Source: Pseudomonas capeferrum
GTDB lineage: Bacteria; Pseudomonadota; Gammaproteobacteria; Pseudomonadales; Pseudomonadaceae
Assembly (NCBI RefSeq): GCF_013523055.1
Contig: NZ_JAAMQM010000035.1
Span: 1 to 38,216, forward strand
Direction of reading: 5' to 3'
DNA length: 38,216 bases
Positions 23,394 through 31,907 of the stretch are shown in pieces (position 1 is the stretch's first letter; each line of letters opens with the position of its first letter). A program made the position numbers and the translations under genes. The notes under the pieces are model-generated. The model searched no databases and was not told where the DNA came from. It saw only the letters and a list, made by a program, of their open reading frames with translations.

Positions 23394-24230
23394 TCACCCC
23401 TTGACCGCGCCAGCGGTCAGGCCGCGCAGAAAGTATTTGCCGGCCACGACATAGACCAGCAGGGTCGGTAACCCGGCGATCATTGCCGCTGCCATGTCGA
23501 CGTTGTACTGCTTGACCCCGGTACTGGTGTTGACCAGGTTGTTCAGTGCCACGGTGATGGGCTGGGCATCGCCACTGGCGAATACCACGCCGAAGAGGAA
23601 GTCGTTCCAGATCTGGGTGAACTGCCAGATCAGGCAAACCATGATGATCGGCACCGACATCGGCAGCAGAATTCGCCCGAAGATGGTGAAGAACCCCGCG
23701 CCGTCCAGTCGCGCCGCCTGCACCAGGGCGTGCGGCACGCTGCAGTAGTAGTTGCGGAAGAACAGCGTGGTGAAGGCCAGCCCGTAGACCACATGGATCA
23801 ACACCAGGCCGGTGGTGGTACTGGCCAGGCCCAACTTGCCGAGGGTGAAGGAGGCTGGCAGCAGGACCGTCTGGAACGGCAGGAAGCAGCCGAACAGCAG
23901 CAGACCGAAGAACAGCTGCGACCCGCGAAAACGCCACATGGACAGTACGTAGCCGTTCAGCGCACCGAGCAACGTGGAGATCAGCACCGCCGGCAAGGTG
24001 ATCTTCACCGAGTTCCAGAAATAGCCACCTACCGCGTCCCAGGCCGTGAGCCAACCGCTGCCGGTGATCACGTGCGGCCAACTGAGCAGGTTGCCGGTAC
24101 GAATGTCCTCGGGCGACTTGAAGCTGGTCAGCAGCATCACGATCAAGGGGATCAGGTACAGCGCGCAGGCCAGCAGCAACGTGGCGTGGATCGCCAGGCG
24201 GCTGGGGGAAAACCAGCGATGACTAGTCAT
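23394..24230 (-). CDS. gtsC: Glucose ABC transporter, permease (MalG type)
   Basis: A 278-residue inner-membrane permease with six predicted helices; the first is about residues 14-35 (HATLLLACALYLIPLIVMLLTS). The EAA loop that contacts the ATPase is ALVQAARLDGAGFFTIFGRILLP (about 170-192). It pairs with GtsB to form the channel. Its start overlaps the gtsB stop by eight bases. Confidence 0.95.
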   Translation of the reverse strand: MTSHRWFSPSRLAIHATLLLACALYLIPLIVMLLTSFKSPEDIRTGNLLSWPHVITGSGWLTAWDAVGGYFWNSVKITLPAVLISTLLGALNGYVLSMWRFRGSQLFFGLLLFGCFLPFQTVLLPASFTLGKLGLASTTTGLVLIHVVYGLAFTTLFFRNYYCSVPHALVQAARLDGAGFFTIFGRILLPMSVPIIMVCLIWQFTQIWNDFLFGVVFASGDAQPITVALNNLVNTSTGVKQYNVDMAAAMIAGLPTLLVYVVAGKYFLRGLTAGAVKG

Positions 24231-25131
24231 GACGCTTGCTCCTGAGCTCCGAATACAGGTAGGGGACCAGGATCGCCAGGATGGCGCCCAGCATCAGGAT
24301 CGCGCTGGCCGAGCCCATGCCCATCTGGCCGCGACTGAAGGTGAAGGCGTACATGAACATGGCCGGCAGGTCGGACGCGTAACCGGGGCCGCCGGCAGTC
24401 ATCGCCGCGACCAGGTCGAAGCTCTTGATGGCGATGTGCGCGAGGATCATCAGCGCGCTGAAGAACACCGGCCGCAGGCTGGGCAGAACGATGCGCAGGT
24501 AAATCCGTGGCAGGCTGGCGCCATCGACCTGGGCGGCGCGGATGATCGAGGGGTCGACCCCGCGCAGACCGGCCAGGAACAATGCCATGACAAACCCCGA
24601 GGACTGCCAGACGGCAGCGATGACCAGGCAATAGACCACCCGCTCCGGGTCTACCAGCCAGTCGAAGCGAAAGCCTTCCCAGCCCCAGTCGCGCAGCAGC
24701 TTGTCCAGGCCGAGCCCTGGGTTGAGCAGCCACTTCCAGGCCGTGCCGGTCACGATCATCGACAGCGCCATGGGGTAGAGATACACCGTGCGGATAAAGC
24801 CTTCGCGGCGGATGCGCTGGTCCAGTAGCACCGCCAGCAATACACCGATCAGCAGGCTGATGCCGATGAACAGCCCGCCGAACACCAGCAGGTTCTTGCT
24901 GGCGACCCACCAGCGATCGTTTTCCAGCAATTTCATGTACTGGGTCAGGCCGACCCATTTGTAGCTGGGCATGAAGCTGGAGTTGGTGAAGGACAGCACG
25001 AGCGTCCAGAGGATGTAGCCATAGAAGCCCACCAGGATGATCAACATGCTGGGCGCCAATACCAGTTTCGGCAGCCAGCGTTGCAGGGCATCCAGCGGAG
25101 AGCGCCGGAGGCGAGTGGCGACTGTGGTCAT
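24223..25131 (-). CDS. gtsB: Glucose ABC transporter, permease (MalF type)
   Basis: A 302-residue inner-membrane permease. Helices begin near residue 20 (LVLAPSMLIILVGFYGYILW), and the EAA loop is IIRAAQVDGASLPRIYLRIVLP (about 210-231). It partners GtsC. It is separated from gtsA by a 124 bp gap with two hairpins, while gtsB, gtsC and gtsD are tightly packed, which fits higher expression of the binding protein. Confidence 0.95.
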   Translation of the reverse strand: MTTVATRLRRSPLDALQRWLPKLVLAPSMLIILVGFYGYILWTLVLSFTNSSFMPSYKWVGLTQYMKLLENDRWWVASKNLLVFGGLFIGISLLIGVLLAVLLDQRIRREGFIRTVYLYPMALSMIVTGTAWKWLLNPGLGLDKLLRDWGWEGFRFDWLVDPERVVYCLVIAAVWQSSGFVMALFLAGLRGVDPSIIRAAQVDGASLPRIYLRIVLPSLRPVFFSALMILAHIAIKSFDLVAAMTAGGPGYASDLPAMFMYAFTFSRGQMGMGSASAILMLGAILAILVPYLYSELRSKRHD

Positions 25132-25255
25132 GGATAGGTCTCGATCAGGAGATGCAGGCAGGCACCGCGGGGTTGCCCCGGGAAGTCGGCAAGGCGATCG
25201 GAGTCGCCCTGCCCGATGTCGCGGCGCAAAAGCCTGCGCGGGTGCCGTGGCGGGC
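25132..25255 (-). other. gtsA-gtsB intercistronic region with hairpins
   Basis: Two short stems stand out: CGGGG-TTG-CCCCG (25168-25180) and GGCGA-TCGGAG-TCGCC (25193-25208). Neither has a T run. Such structures often protect the upstream message of a binding-protein gene from 3' decay; here that is inferred. Confidence 0.45.
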
Positions 25256-26518
25256 TTATCTGGCCGACTTGATGGCCGAGTTCAGCTGCTTGGCCGTCAT
25301 GGCAGGATCGGCATCTGGATGGTTGAGGAAGTGTGTGACGACGTCGAAGATCGCCCCTTGCACCGCCAGTGACGAGGACATGTTGTGCGCCATGCTCGGC
25401 TGCAGACCTTCGCCTTTTTCAGCTTCCTTGAAATCCTTGGCCGAGGCCTGGGTGCAGGCGTCGAAGGCGCTCATGTCCATGTCCTGGCGCACTGGCAACG
25501 AGCCTTTGTTCTGGTTGAACACGGTCTGGAAGCTAGGCTCCAAGGCGACCTTGGCCAGGTCGTTCTGAGCCTTGATATCGTCGGGATCCTTGAGCTTGAA
25601 CATCGCCAGGGAATCGATGTTGTAGGTGAAGCTGCCCTGGGTGCCGGGGAAAGCCACGCACTGGTAGTCCTTGCCCGCGACCTTGCCCGCCGCGGTCCAC
25701 TCGCTCTTGGCCCAGTCCCCCATGATCTGCATGCCGGCCCTGCCATTGATGACCTCGGCGGCGGCGATGTTCCAGTCGCGTCCGGCGCGGTTGGCATCCA
25801 TGTAGCCTGCCAGGCGCTTGAGGGTTTCGAAAACCTTGATCATGTCCGGCCCGGTCAGGGTCTTCTCGTCGAGGTCGACGAAGGCGGCATGGTAACCCTT
25901 GGGTCCGAGGATGCTCAGGGCCAGGCTTTCGAACACCGTGCTGTCCTGCCACGGCTGACCACCGTGGGCCAGCGGCTGGAAACCGGCGGCCTTGAGCTTG
26001 TCGGCAGTAACGAAGAGTTCATCGAGGGTGGTCGGTACCGTGGCCCCGGCCTTGGCCAGCGCCTGCGGGTTGATCCACAGCCAGTTGACCCGATGGATGT
26101 TCACTGGCACGGCCACGTAATGGCCATCGTACTTCATGATCTCGGCGACCTTGGGCGGCAGCAGCGTGTCCCAGTGGTTGGCCTCGGAGACCTCGTCGAG
26201 CTCGGTGAGCAGGCCCAGTGCGCCCCATTCCTGGATGTCCGGCCCCTTGATCTGCGCCGCGGCGGGCGGGTTGCCAGCCACGGCGCGGCTCTTGAGCACG
26301 GTCATGGCCGCCGCACCGCCACCCCCGGCGACCGCATTGTCCTTCCAGGTGAAGCCGTCGCTCTCGACCTGCTTCTTGAGGGTTTCCACGGCTGCGGCCT
26401 CGCCGCCGGATGTCCACCAGTGCAGCACTTCGACCGTGCCGTTACCGGCCGCGTGCGTGCTCAAGGGCATGAGGGAGGCAATGGAAATGACAGCGGCGAG
26501 ACGATTGATCGCATTCAT
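25256..26518 (-). CDS. gtsA: Glucose ABC transporter, periplasmic binding protein
   Basis: A 420-residue solute-binding protein of the family 1 sugar group. The signal peptide covers about residues 1-23 (LAAVISIASLMPLSTHA). The mature start VEVLHWWTSGGEAAAVETLKK is typical of Pseudomonas/Thermus glucose- and mannose-binding proteins. The tryptophan-rich stretch HRVNWLWINPQAL and GGQPWQDSTVFE are likely ligand-contact regions by family comparison. The ATG has AAAGG eight bases upstream. First gene of gtsABCD-oprB, placed just after the gltR-gtrS two-component pair that is known to activate glucose uptake genes. Confidence 0.95.
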   Translation of the reverse strand: MNAINRLAAVISIASLMPLSTHAAGNGTVEVLHWWTSGGEAAAVETLKKQVESDGFTWKDNAVAGGGGAAAMTVLKSRAVAGNPPAAAQIKGPDIQEWGALGLLTELDEVSEANHWDTLLPPKVAEIMKYDGHYVAVPVNIHRVNWLWINPQALAKAGATVPTTLDELFVTADKLKAAGFQPLAHGGQPWQDSTVFESLALSILGPKGYHAAFVDLDEKTLTGPDMIKVFETLKRLAGYMDANRAGRDWNIAAAEVINGRAGMQIMGDWAKSEWTAAGKVAGKDYQCVAFPGTQGSFTYNIDSLAMFKLKDPDDIKAQNDLAKVALEPSFQTVFNQNKGSLPVRQDMDMSAFDACTQASAKDFKEAEKGEGLQPSMAHNMSSSLAVQGAIFDVVTHFLNHPDADPAMTAKQLNSAIKSAR

Positions 26519-26652
26519 CGAAGAGACCTTTCTTGTTGTTATGCAGTAGGCAAGTCATGAGGGCTTGCGCTTTTACCGGAGTCTAACCAGTTGCTCTCGC
26601 GTGGCAGGTCACGAAGGGATGGGCAAATGTCACCGCGCTGTGACATTGGGCC
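26519..26652 (-). promoter_or_regulatory. gtsA upstream region with TGTCAC inverted repeat
   Basis: The gap between gtrS and gtsA should hold the GltR-controlled promoter. TGTCAC (26628-26633) and GTGACA (26640-26645) are perfect complements, separated by CGCGCT, eight bases past the gtrS stop. It could be an operator or part of a gtrS 3' hairpin. A clear -10/-35 pair was not found. Confidence 0.35.
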
Positions 26653-28107
26653 TCAGTCGGTCCCCCGGGGCAGGCTCAGGGTCACGCGCAGCCCGCCCCT
26701 GCGCAGGTTGAGCAGGCTGACCTCGCCGCCGTGACTGTGGGCGATGCTGCGTGCGATGCCCAAGCCGAGCCCGTAGCCCTGCTGCTGCCCGGCCAGGCGG
26801 AAGTGAGGCTCGAAGACCTGCTCAAGGCGCTGCTCAGGTACCCCCGGCCCCTGGTCGTCCACCTGCAGGACGAACCCGGTGGTACTGTCGTGGATACGCA
26901 GGCGTGCCCGCTCGCCGTACTTGATCGCATTGTCGATCAGGTTGCCGATGCAACGGCGCAGCGCCAGCGGTTTGCCAGCGTAAGGCGCCAGGGCGCACCC
27001 TTCGAGGGTGATGCGGCCATCGCCGAGGTAGGGCTCGGCGAGAATTTCCAGGACCTGGTTGAGATCGATCGCCTCGATGTTCTCGTGAATGTCCGTGTCT
27101 TTGACGCACTGCAGAGCGCCCTTGACCAGCAATTCGAGCTCGTCCAGGTCTCGCCCGAAGCGGGCCTGCAACCGCTCGTCCTCGAGCAGTTCGACGCGCA
27201 GGCGCAAGCGCGTGATCGGGGTGCGCAGGTCGTGGGAGATGGCGCTGAACAGCTGACTGCGTTCGGTAAGGTAGCGGCTGATCCGTTCGCGCATGCTGTT
27301 GAACGCCCGCGCCACTTCGGCCACTTCGCTGCCCCCGCCGTCGGCTACGGGCGCGACATCGGCGCCCAGCGACAGCTCGCGCGCCGCGCGCGCCAGACGC
27401 TTGAGCGGACGACTCTGCCAATGCACCAGCAAGCCGATGAACAGCAGCAGCAAGCCGGTGGTGATGAAGACGAACATCAACTGCTGACGTGGCAGTGTCT
27501 CTGTCTCTAGGCTGGTGTAGGGTTCGGGCAGCAACGAGGCGATGTACAGCCACTCGCCCTCGGCCAGGCGGATCTGCGTCACCAGTACCGGGGGGTTGAG
27601 CGGCTCCAGGGTCAGCGAATAGTGGGCCCAGGAACGCGGCAGCTCGTCGAGCTTGAGCCCACCGTTGAACAAGCGCAGCTCCTGGGGGCTGACGAATTCC
27701 ACGGACACCTCCATCCGCTGGCCCAGGCGCTCGCGCAAGACTTTCTGGAATACCTCGATCACGGCCTGTTTGCGCGGGGTGATGGGCAGTATCTGCATGT
27801 CCAGCGGTCGATCGTTGAGCGAAACGAAGAAGCGCGTACCACCCATGCTGCGCAACTGATCCAGGACCAATGGACGATAGGCCACCGGCAGCGAACGCAG
27901 GTAACTGACGCTGGCACTCATGGAGTGGGCCAGGCTGCCGGCACTGGCCTGCAAGCCCTGCATCTGGCTGGCACGCAGTTGCGAGACCCAGATCAGCCCG
28001 GACAGCCCCTGCGCCAGCACTACCACCAGCAAGGTCAGCAGCAACATGCGCCCCAGGAGCGACCGAGGCAGCAGACGCCAGCGCCGCTCAGTGCGCGGGA
28101 CTGACAT
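26653..28107 (-). CDS. gtrS: Sensor histidine kinase GtrS
   Basis: Inner-membrane sensor of the GtrS/GltR system, known in Pseudomonas to respond to 2-ketogluconate or related sugar acids and to control glucose uptake genes. The 484-residue protein has two helices (about 18-40 and 211-230) around a periplasmic sensor of about 170 residues, then a HAMP linker. The HisKA domain carries FSAISHDLRTPITRLRLRVE with phospho-acceptor His292. The ATPase domain has NLIDNAIKYG, DQGPGVP and GYGLGLGIA. The chosen ATG at 28107 overlaps the gltR stop by 20 bases; an earlier start at 28128 is possible. Confidence 0.93.
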   Translation of the reverse strand: MSVPRTERRWRLLPRSLLGRMLLLTLLVVVLAQGLSGLIWVSQLRASQMQGLQASAGSLAHSMSASVSYLRSLPVAYRPLVLDQLRSMGGTRFFVSLNDRPLDMQILPITPRKQAVIEVFQKVLRERLGQRMEVSVEFVSPQELRLFNGGLKLDELPRSWAHYSLTLEPLNPPVLVTQIRLAEGEWLYIASLLPEPYTSLETETLPRQQLMFVFITTGLLLLFIGLLVHWQSRPLKRLARAARELSLGADVAPVADGGGSEVAEVARAFNSMRERISRYLTERSQLFSAISHDLRTPITRLRLRVELLEDERLQARFGRDLDELELLVKGALQCVKDTDIHENIEAIDLNQVLEILAEPYLGDGRITLEGCALAPYAGKPLALRRCIGNLIDNAIKYGERARLRIHDSTTGFVLQVDDQGPGVPEQRLEQVFEPHFRLAGQQQGYGLGLGIARSIAHSHGGEVSLLNLRRGGLRVTLSLPRGTD

Positions 28108-28810
28108 GCGCCGCCAGCAGGTAGCCACTGCCGCGTACCGTGCGGATCAGGCGCGGCGGCTTGTCGATATCGCGCAGGCGCTGGCGCAGGCGACTGACCG
28201 CCATGTCGACGATGCGATCCAGCGGCATGGGCTCGCGGCCGCGGGTCGCGTTGCCGATGGTGTCGCGGTCGAGGATTTGCTGTGGGTGATCGAGGAACAG
28301 CTTGAGCAGGGCGTAGTCGGCGCCGGACAGGATCACTTCCTCGCCGTCCCGGTGGAACAGCCGATGACTGATGGTATCCAGGCGCCAGTTGTCGAACGCC
28401 AGCACGGCCTGGCTCGGCGCCTGGCCGAACTCGGCGCGGCGCAACAGGGCCTTGATTCGTGCCTGCAGTTCGCGAGGGCTGAACGGCTTGCCCAGGTAGT
28501 CGTCGGCGCCGAGTTCAAGGCCGATGATTCGATCGGTCTCGTCGGAACTGGCGGTCAGCATGATGATGGGTACCTGCGCCAGACGGGGATGCTGACGCAC
28601 CCAGCGGCACAGGCTGAAGCCGTCTTCGTCCGGCAGCATCACATCGAGAATGACCAGGTCGCAGGGCGCGCAGTCCAGGGCCTGGCGAAAGCCATGGCCA
28701 TCGGCCTCGGCGCGTACATGAAAACCGGAGCGGCTCAGGTAGACCTGTAGCAGCTCACGGATTTCCTGGTCGTCGTCGACCATCAAGATCGATCTACCGG
28801 CAGTGCTCAA
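28088..28810 (-). CDS. gltR: Response regulator GltR, OmpR family
   Basis: A 240-residue DNA-binding response regulator paired with GtrS. The receiver domain (about 6-120) has acidic DDD at 12-14, the phospho-acceptor Asp56 in LVILDVMLP, the Thr of MLTASSD and the Lys of LGKPF. The winged-helix effector domain (about 135-235) has LSGADYALLKLFLDHP and RIVDMAVSRLRQRLRD, ending IRTVRGSGYLL. Co-transcribed with gtrS, overlapping by 20 bases, and 54 bp after glk. Confidence 0.94.
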   Translation of the reverse strand: MSTAGRSILMVDDDQEIRELLQVYLSRSGFHVRAEADGHGFRQALDCAPCDLVILDVMLPDEDGFSLCRWVRQHPRLAQVPIIMLTASSDETDRIIGLELGADDYLGKPFSPRELQARIKALLRRAEFGQAPSQAVLAFDNWRLDTISHRLFHRDGEEVILSGADYALLKLFLDHPQQILDRDTIGNATRGREPMPLDRIVDMAVSRLRQRLRDIDKPPRLIRTVRGSGYLLAAHVSPAH

Positions 28811-28864
28811 GCGATTCCTTCCTTTTTGTTGAACGCGGGTCTGCTGCCCGCTGCGTCCGATGTA

Positions 28865-29824
28865 TCAGTGCTCGATGGCCTGCTGCAAGGCGACTCCGGC
28901 GCCTAACAGACCGGAAAATTCCGCTGTGACCAGGCAAATCGGCACGCCGGTCAGATAAGCACTCATACAGCCTTTGTCGACGAGAGCCTCGGTAAAGCCG
29001 CTACGCAGGAACAATTCCACGAAGTGCGGGATGACACCGCCGACAATATAGACCCCACCACGAGCACCGAGGGTCAGGACATTGTTACCGACCACCCGCC
29101 CGAGGAAGCGGCAGAACTGCTCGATTACCGCCAAGGCCACGGGATCGCCGGCCAGCGCGGCTTCGGTGAGCTGTGCCGGGGATTCGTATCGAGGTTTTTG
29201 ACCGTCGAGTGCGCAAATGGTCTGGTACAGCTGCACCAGCCCGCCTCCACTGAGCACGCTTTCGGCACTGACATGGCCGATGCGTTCCTCGATCTGCTGA
29301 CGGATCGCCGCCTCGCGGGCATTGCCGACCGGCAGGTCGACATGTCCTCCCTCCCCCGGCAACGCCAACCAATGCCCCGGCTGCAGGCGTAGCAGACTGG
29401 CCACGCCCAGGCCGGTACCCGGGCCGATGACCAGCGCCGGACGAGTCGGATCGGCCTGCCCTTCGCAGACCTGGCGGTACTCGTCAGGTTGCAGACGGGT
29501 CATGCCCAGCGCCATGGCGGAAAAATCATTGAGCAGGAGCAATTGCTCGACCTGCAGACGTTCGCAAAACGCGCGGCGATTGATATGCCAATGATTGTTG
29601 GTAAAGCGGAATTCGTCTCCGTCCACCGGCCCGGCCACAGCGAGGCACACCGCCGCTACCCCGCCTCGTGCGATGTCATGGCCCGCAAGGTAGCGTTCGA
29701 TGGCCTGCTCGGGGCTGGTGTAGTCGGTCGTTGCGAATACCTGCACGTCGTGCAACTGGTTGTCGCGCCACAGGGCAAAGCGTGCGTTGGTACCTCCGAT
29801 GTCGCCAACCAGCAAGACTTTCAC
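28865..29824 (-). CDS. glk: Glucokinase
   Basis: Phosphorylates glucose brought in by GtsABCD. The 319-residue protein is of the proteobacterial Glk type: ATP-binding VGDIGGTNARFAL (about 6-18), catalytic LLLLNDFSAMALGM, GPGTGLGVASL, and sugar-binding LPGEGGHVDLP. The start is a GTG at 29824, which overlaps the edd stop (GTGA) and has GGAGA seven bases upstream inside edd. An upstream in-frame ATG at 29917 would overlap edd by nearly 100 bp and lacks the right N-terminus. Confidence 0.96.
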   Translation of the reverse strand: MKVLLVGDIGGTNARFALWRDNQLHDVQVFATTDYTSPEQAIERYLAGHDIARGGVAAVCLAVAGPVDGDEFRFTNNHWHINRRAFCERLQVEQLLLLNDFSAMALGMTRLQPDEYRQVCEGQADPTRPALVIGPGTGLGVASLLRLQPGHWLALPGEGGHVDLPVGNAREAAIRQQIEERIGHVSAESVLSGGGLVQLYQTICALDGQKPRYESPAQLTEAALAGDPVALAVIEQFCRFLGRVVGNNVLTLGARGGVYIVGGVIPHFVELFLRSGFTEALVDKGCMSAYLTGVPICLVTAEFSGLLGAGVALQQAIEH

Positions 29825-31647
29825 TTGAGATTCTCCAAAGCCGAGGTGAAGGCGCTGGCACCCTGCTCGGCCGGGCTGAGCGCCATGCGCATGAAGCCGA
29901 AGAGCTCGCGTCCGCACCCCAGGTCATTGCCAAGGGGCGCGGATGGCAGATCACGCGCGGCCAGTTCCTCGGCCGACACCATCACCTGCAACGTGCCTTC
30001 GACACCGTCCACGCGCACCCTATCACCATCGCGCACTTTTGCCAGCAGGCCACCATCGAATGCCTCGGGGCAGACATGGATCGCCGCGGGGATCTTGCCC
30101 GATGCGCCGGACATGCGTCCGTCTGTCACCAGCGCTACCTTGAAACCACGGTCCTGCAGCACACCCAGGAACGGCGTCATCTTGTGCAGCTCGGGCATGC
30201 CGTTGCAGCGCGGCCCCTGGAACCGCATGACTGCCACGAAATCGCATTCCAGCTCGCCGGCCTTGAAGGCATCGGCCAGCGCCTGCTGGTCATGGAACAC
30301 GCGCGCCGGGGCCTCTACCACTTGGTGCTCGGGGGCCACGGCGGAAACTTTCATCACGCCACGACCGAGGTTGCCTTGCATGACGCGCAAGCCGCCCTCG
30401 GGCGAGAACGGCCGTGTCATCGGTCGCAAGATATCTTCGTCGAGGCTGCTGCGCGGGCCTTCGCGCCAGACCAGGCGGCCGTTGTCGAGGAATGGCTCCT
30501 GGGTATAGCGGCGCAGGCCACGCCCCGCCACGGTGTTGACGTCTTCGTGAAGCAGGCCCGCGTCAAGCAGCTCGCGGATCAGGAAGGCCATGCCGCCAGC
30601 CGCCTGGAAGTGGTTGATGTCGGCCTTGCCGTTCGGGTAGACATGCGCGAGCGTCGGCACGATCTCGGACAGCTCGGCCATGTCCTGCCACGTCAGCTGG
30701 ATTCCCGCCGCCTGGGCGATGGCCGGCATGTGCAGGGTGTGGTTGGTCGAGCCGCCGGTGGCGTGCAGCGCGACGATGGAGTTGACCAGCGACTTCTCGT
30801 CGACGATCTCGCCCAGGGGCATGAAGTTGCCGCTCGCCTGGGTCATGCGCGTGACCTGCTGCGCCGCTTCGACCGTGAGCGCGTTGCGCAGAGGGGTATA
30901 CGGGTTGACGAATGACGCGCCGGGCAGATGCAAGCCCATCACCTCCATCAGCAGCTGGTTGGTGTTGGCCGTGCCGTAGAAGGTGCAGGTGCCTGGGCTG
31001 TGATAGGACTTCATCTCCGACTCCAGCAGCTCCTCGCGACTGGCCTTGCCCTCGGCGTAGCGCTGGCGCACGTCGGCCTTTTCCTTGTTGGAAATGCCTG
31101 AAGGCATCGGCCCACCCGGGACGAACAGGGTCGGCAGATGACCGAAGCGCAGCGCGCCCATCAGCAGCCCAGGGACGATCTTGTCGCAGATGCCGAGCAT
31201 CAGGGCCGCATCGAACATGTTGTGCGACAGGGCGATGGCCGTGGACAGGGCAATCACCTCGCGGCTGGCGATGCCCAGTTCCATGCCCGGCTCGCCCTGG
31301 GTCACGCCATCGCACATGGCCGGCACACCGCCTGCCACCTGGCCTACCGAGCCGATCTCGCGCAGGGCCTGCCTGATCTGTTCCGGATAGTGCTCATAGG
31401 GCTGGTGCGCCGACAGCATATCGTTGTAGGCCGAGACGATGGCGACGTTGGCCGCGTTCATCAGACGCAGGCTCTGCTTGTCTTCTGTCCCGCAGCCGGC
31501 GACGCCATGGGCGAAGTTGGCGCACTGCAAGCGAGCACGCATGGGCCCGTCCGTGGCTGCTGCACGGATGAGTTGCAGATAGCGTTCACGGGTAGGGCGG
31601 CTGCGGGCGATCAGCCGTTCGGTGACCTCAAGGATGCGCGGGTGCAT
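29821..31647 (-). CDS. edd: Phosphogluconate dehydratase
   Basis: Converts 6-phosphogluconate to KDPG, the first step specific to the Entner-Doudoroff pathway. The 608-residue protein belongs to the IlvD/Edd iron-sulphur dehydratase family. Cluster cysteines are expected in GVAGCGTEDKQSL, VPAMCDGVTQGEPGMELG and MLGICDKIVPGLLMGAL. Other family stretches are LFVPGGPMPSGISNKEKA and DGRMSGASGKIPAAIH. The ATG at 31647 has GGAG nine bases upstream and gives the usual MHPRILEVTERL start. Heads the edd-glk-gltR-gtrS operon, divergent from gap, with a HexR operator upstream. Confidence 0.97.
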   Translation of the reverse strand: MHPRILEVTERLIARSRPTRERYLQLIRAAATDGPMRARLQCANFAHGVAGCGTEDKQSLRLMNAANVAIVSAYNDMLSAHQPYEHYPEQIRQALREIGSVGQVAGGVPAMCDGVTQGEPGMELGIASREVIALSTAIALSHNMFDAALMLGICDKIVPGLLMGALRFGHLPTLFVPGGPMPSGISNKEKADVRQRYAEGKASREELLESEMKSYHSPGTCTFYGTANTNQLLMEVMGLHLPGASFVNPYTPLRNALTVEAAQQVTRMTQASGNFMPLGEIVDEKSLVNSIVALHATGGSTNHTLHMPAIAQAAGIQLTWQDMAELSEIVPTLAHVYPNGKADINHFQAAGGMAFLIRELLDAGLLHEDVNTVAGRGLRRYTQEPFLDNGRLVWREGPRSSLDEDILRPMTRPFSPEGGLRVMQGNLGRGVMKVSAVAPEHQVVEAPARVFHDQQALADAFKAGELECDFVAVMRFQGPRCNGMPELHKMTPFLGVLQDRGFKVALVTDGRMSGASGKIPAAIHVCPEAFDGGLLAKVRDGDRVRVDGVEGTLQVMVSAEELAARDLPSAPLGNDLGCGRELFGFMRMALSPAEQGASAFTSALENLK

Positions 31648-31760
31648 GGTGCTGGACTCCAGGCTGACGATGGGGCGATCTCTGCGGGCGCTTCCCTTGT
31701 AAACGATTGGCCCATGGACAGGGTCCAACACTTTGAAGGGACGATCCGACTGATCGCTCG

Positions 31761-31775
31761 TTGTAGATTAAACAA
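31761..31775 (-). promoter_or_regulatory. HexR operator at the edd promoter
   Basis: TTGT-AGATTAA-ACAA matches the P. putida HexR consensus TTGT-N7/8-ACAA exactly. On the minus strand it overlaps a likely edd -10 box TAATCT (31765-31770), 16 bp after TTTTTG, so bound HexR would block transcription. Confidence 0.82.
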
Positions 31776-31795
31776 AATACTGCCATCAAAAAGGC

Positions 31796-31837
31796 TTGTT
31801 TTCTATCAAATAGGGAATAATCTTGTAATTCCAACAA
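31796..31837 (+). promoter_or_regulatory. gap promoter with HexR operator
   Basis: TTGTTT (31796-31801), a 16 bp spacer and TAATCT (31818-31823) form the likely promoter. TTGT-AATTCCA-ACAA (31823-31837), an exact HexR consensus site, covers the start of transcription. It is the second HexR site in this divergent region, 62 bp from the edd site. Confidence 0.8.
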
Positions 31838-31907
31838 CAAAACCGTTTCAGTGAAGCGTGTGACTTCTTTGTGCCACAAGCTTCCCCGGTCTGCCAGAGG
31901 TACTTTC

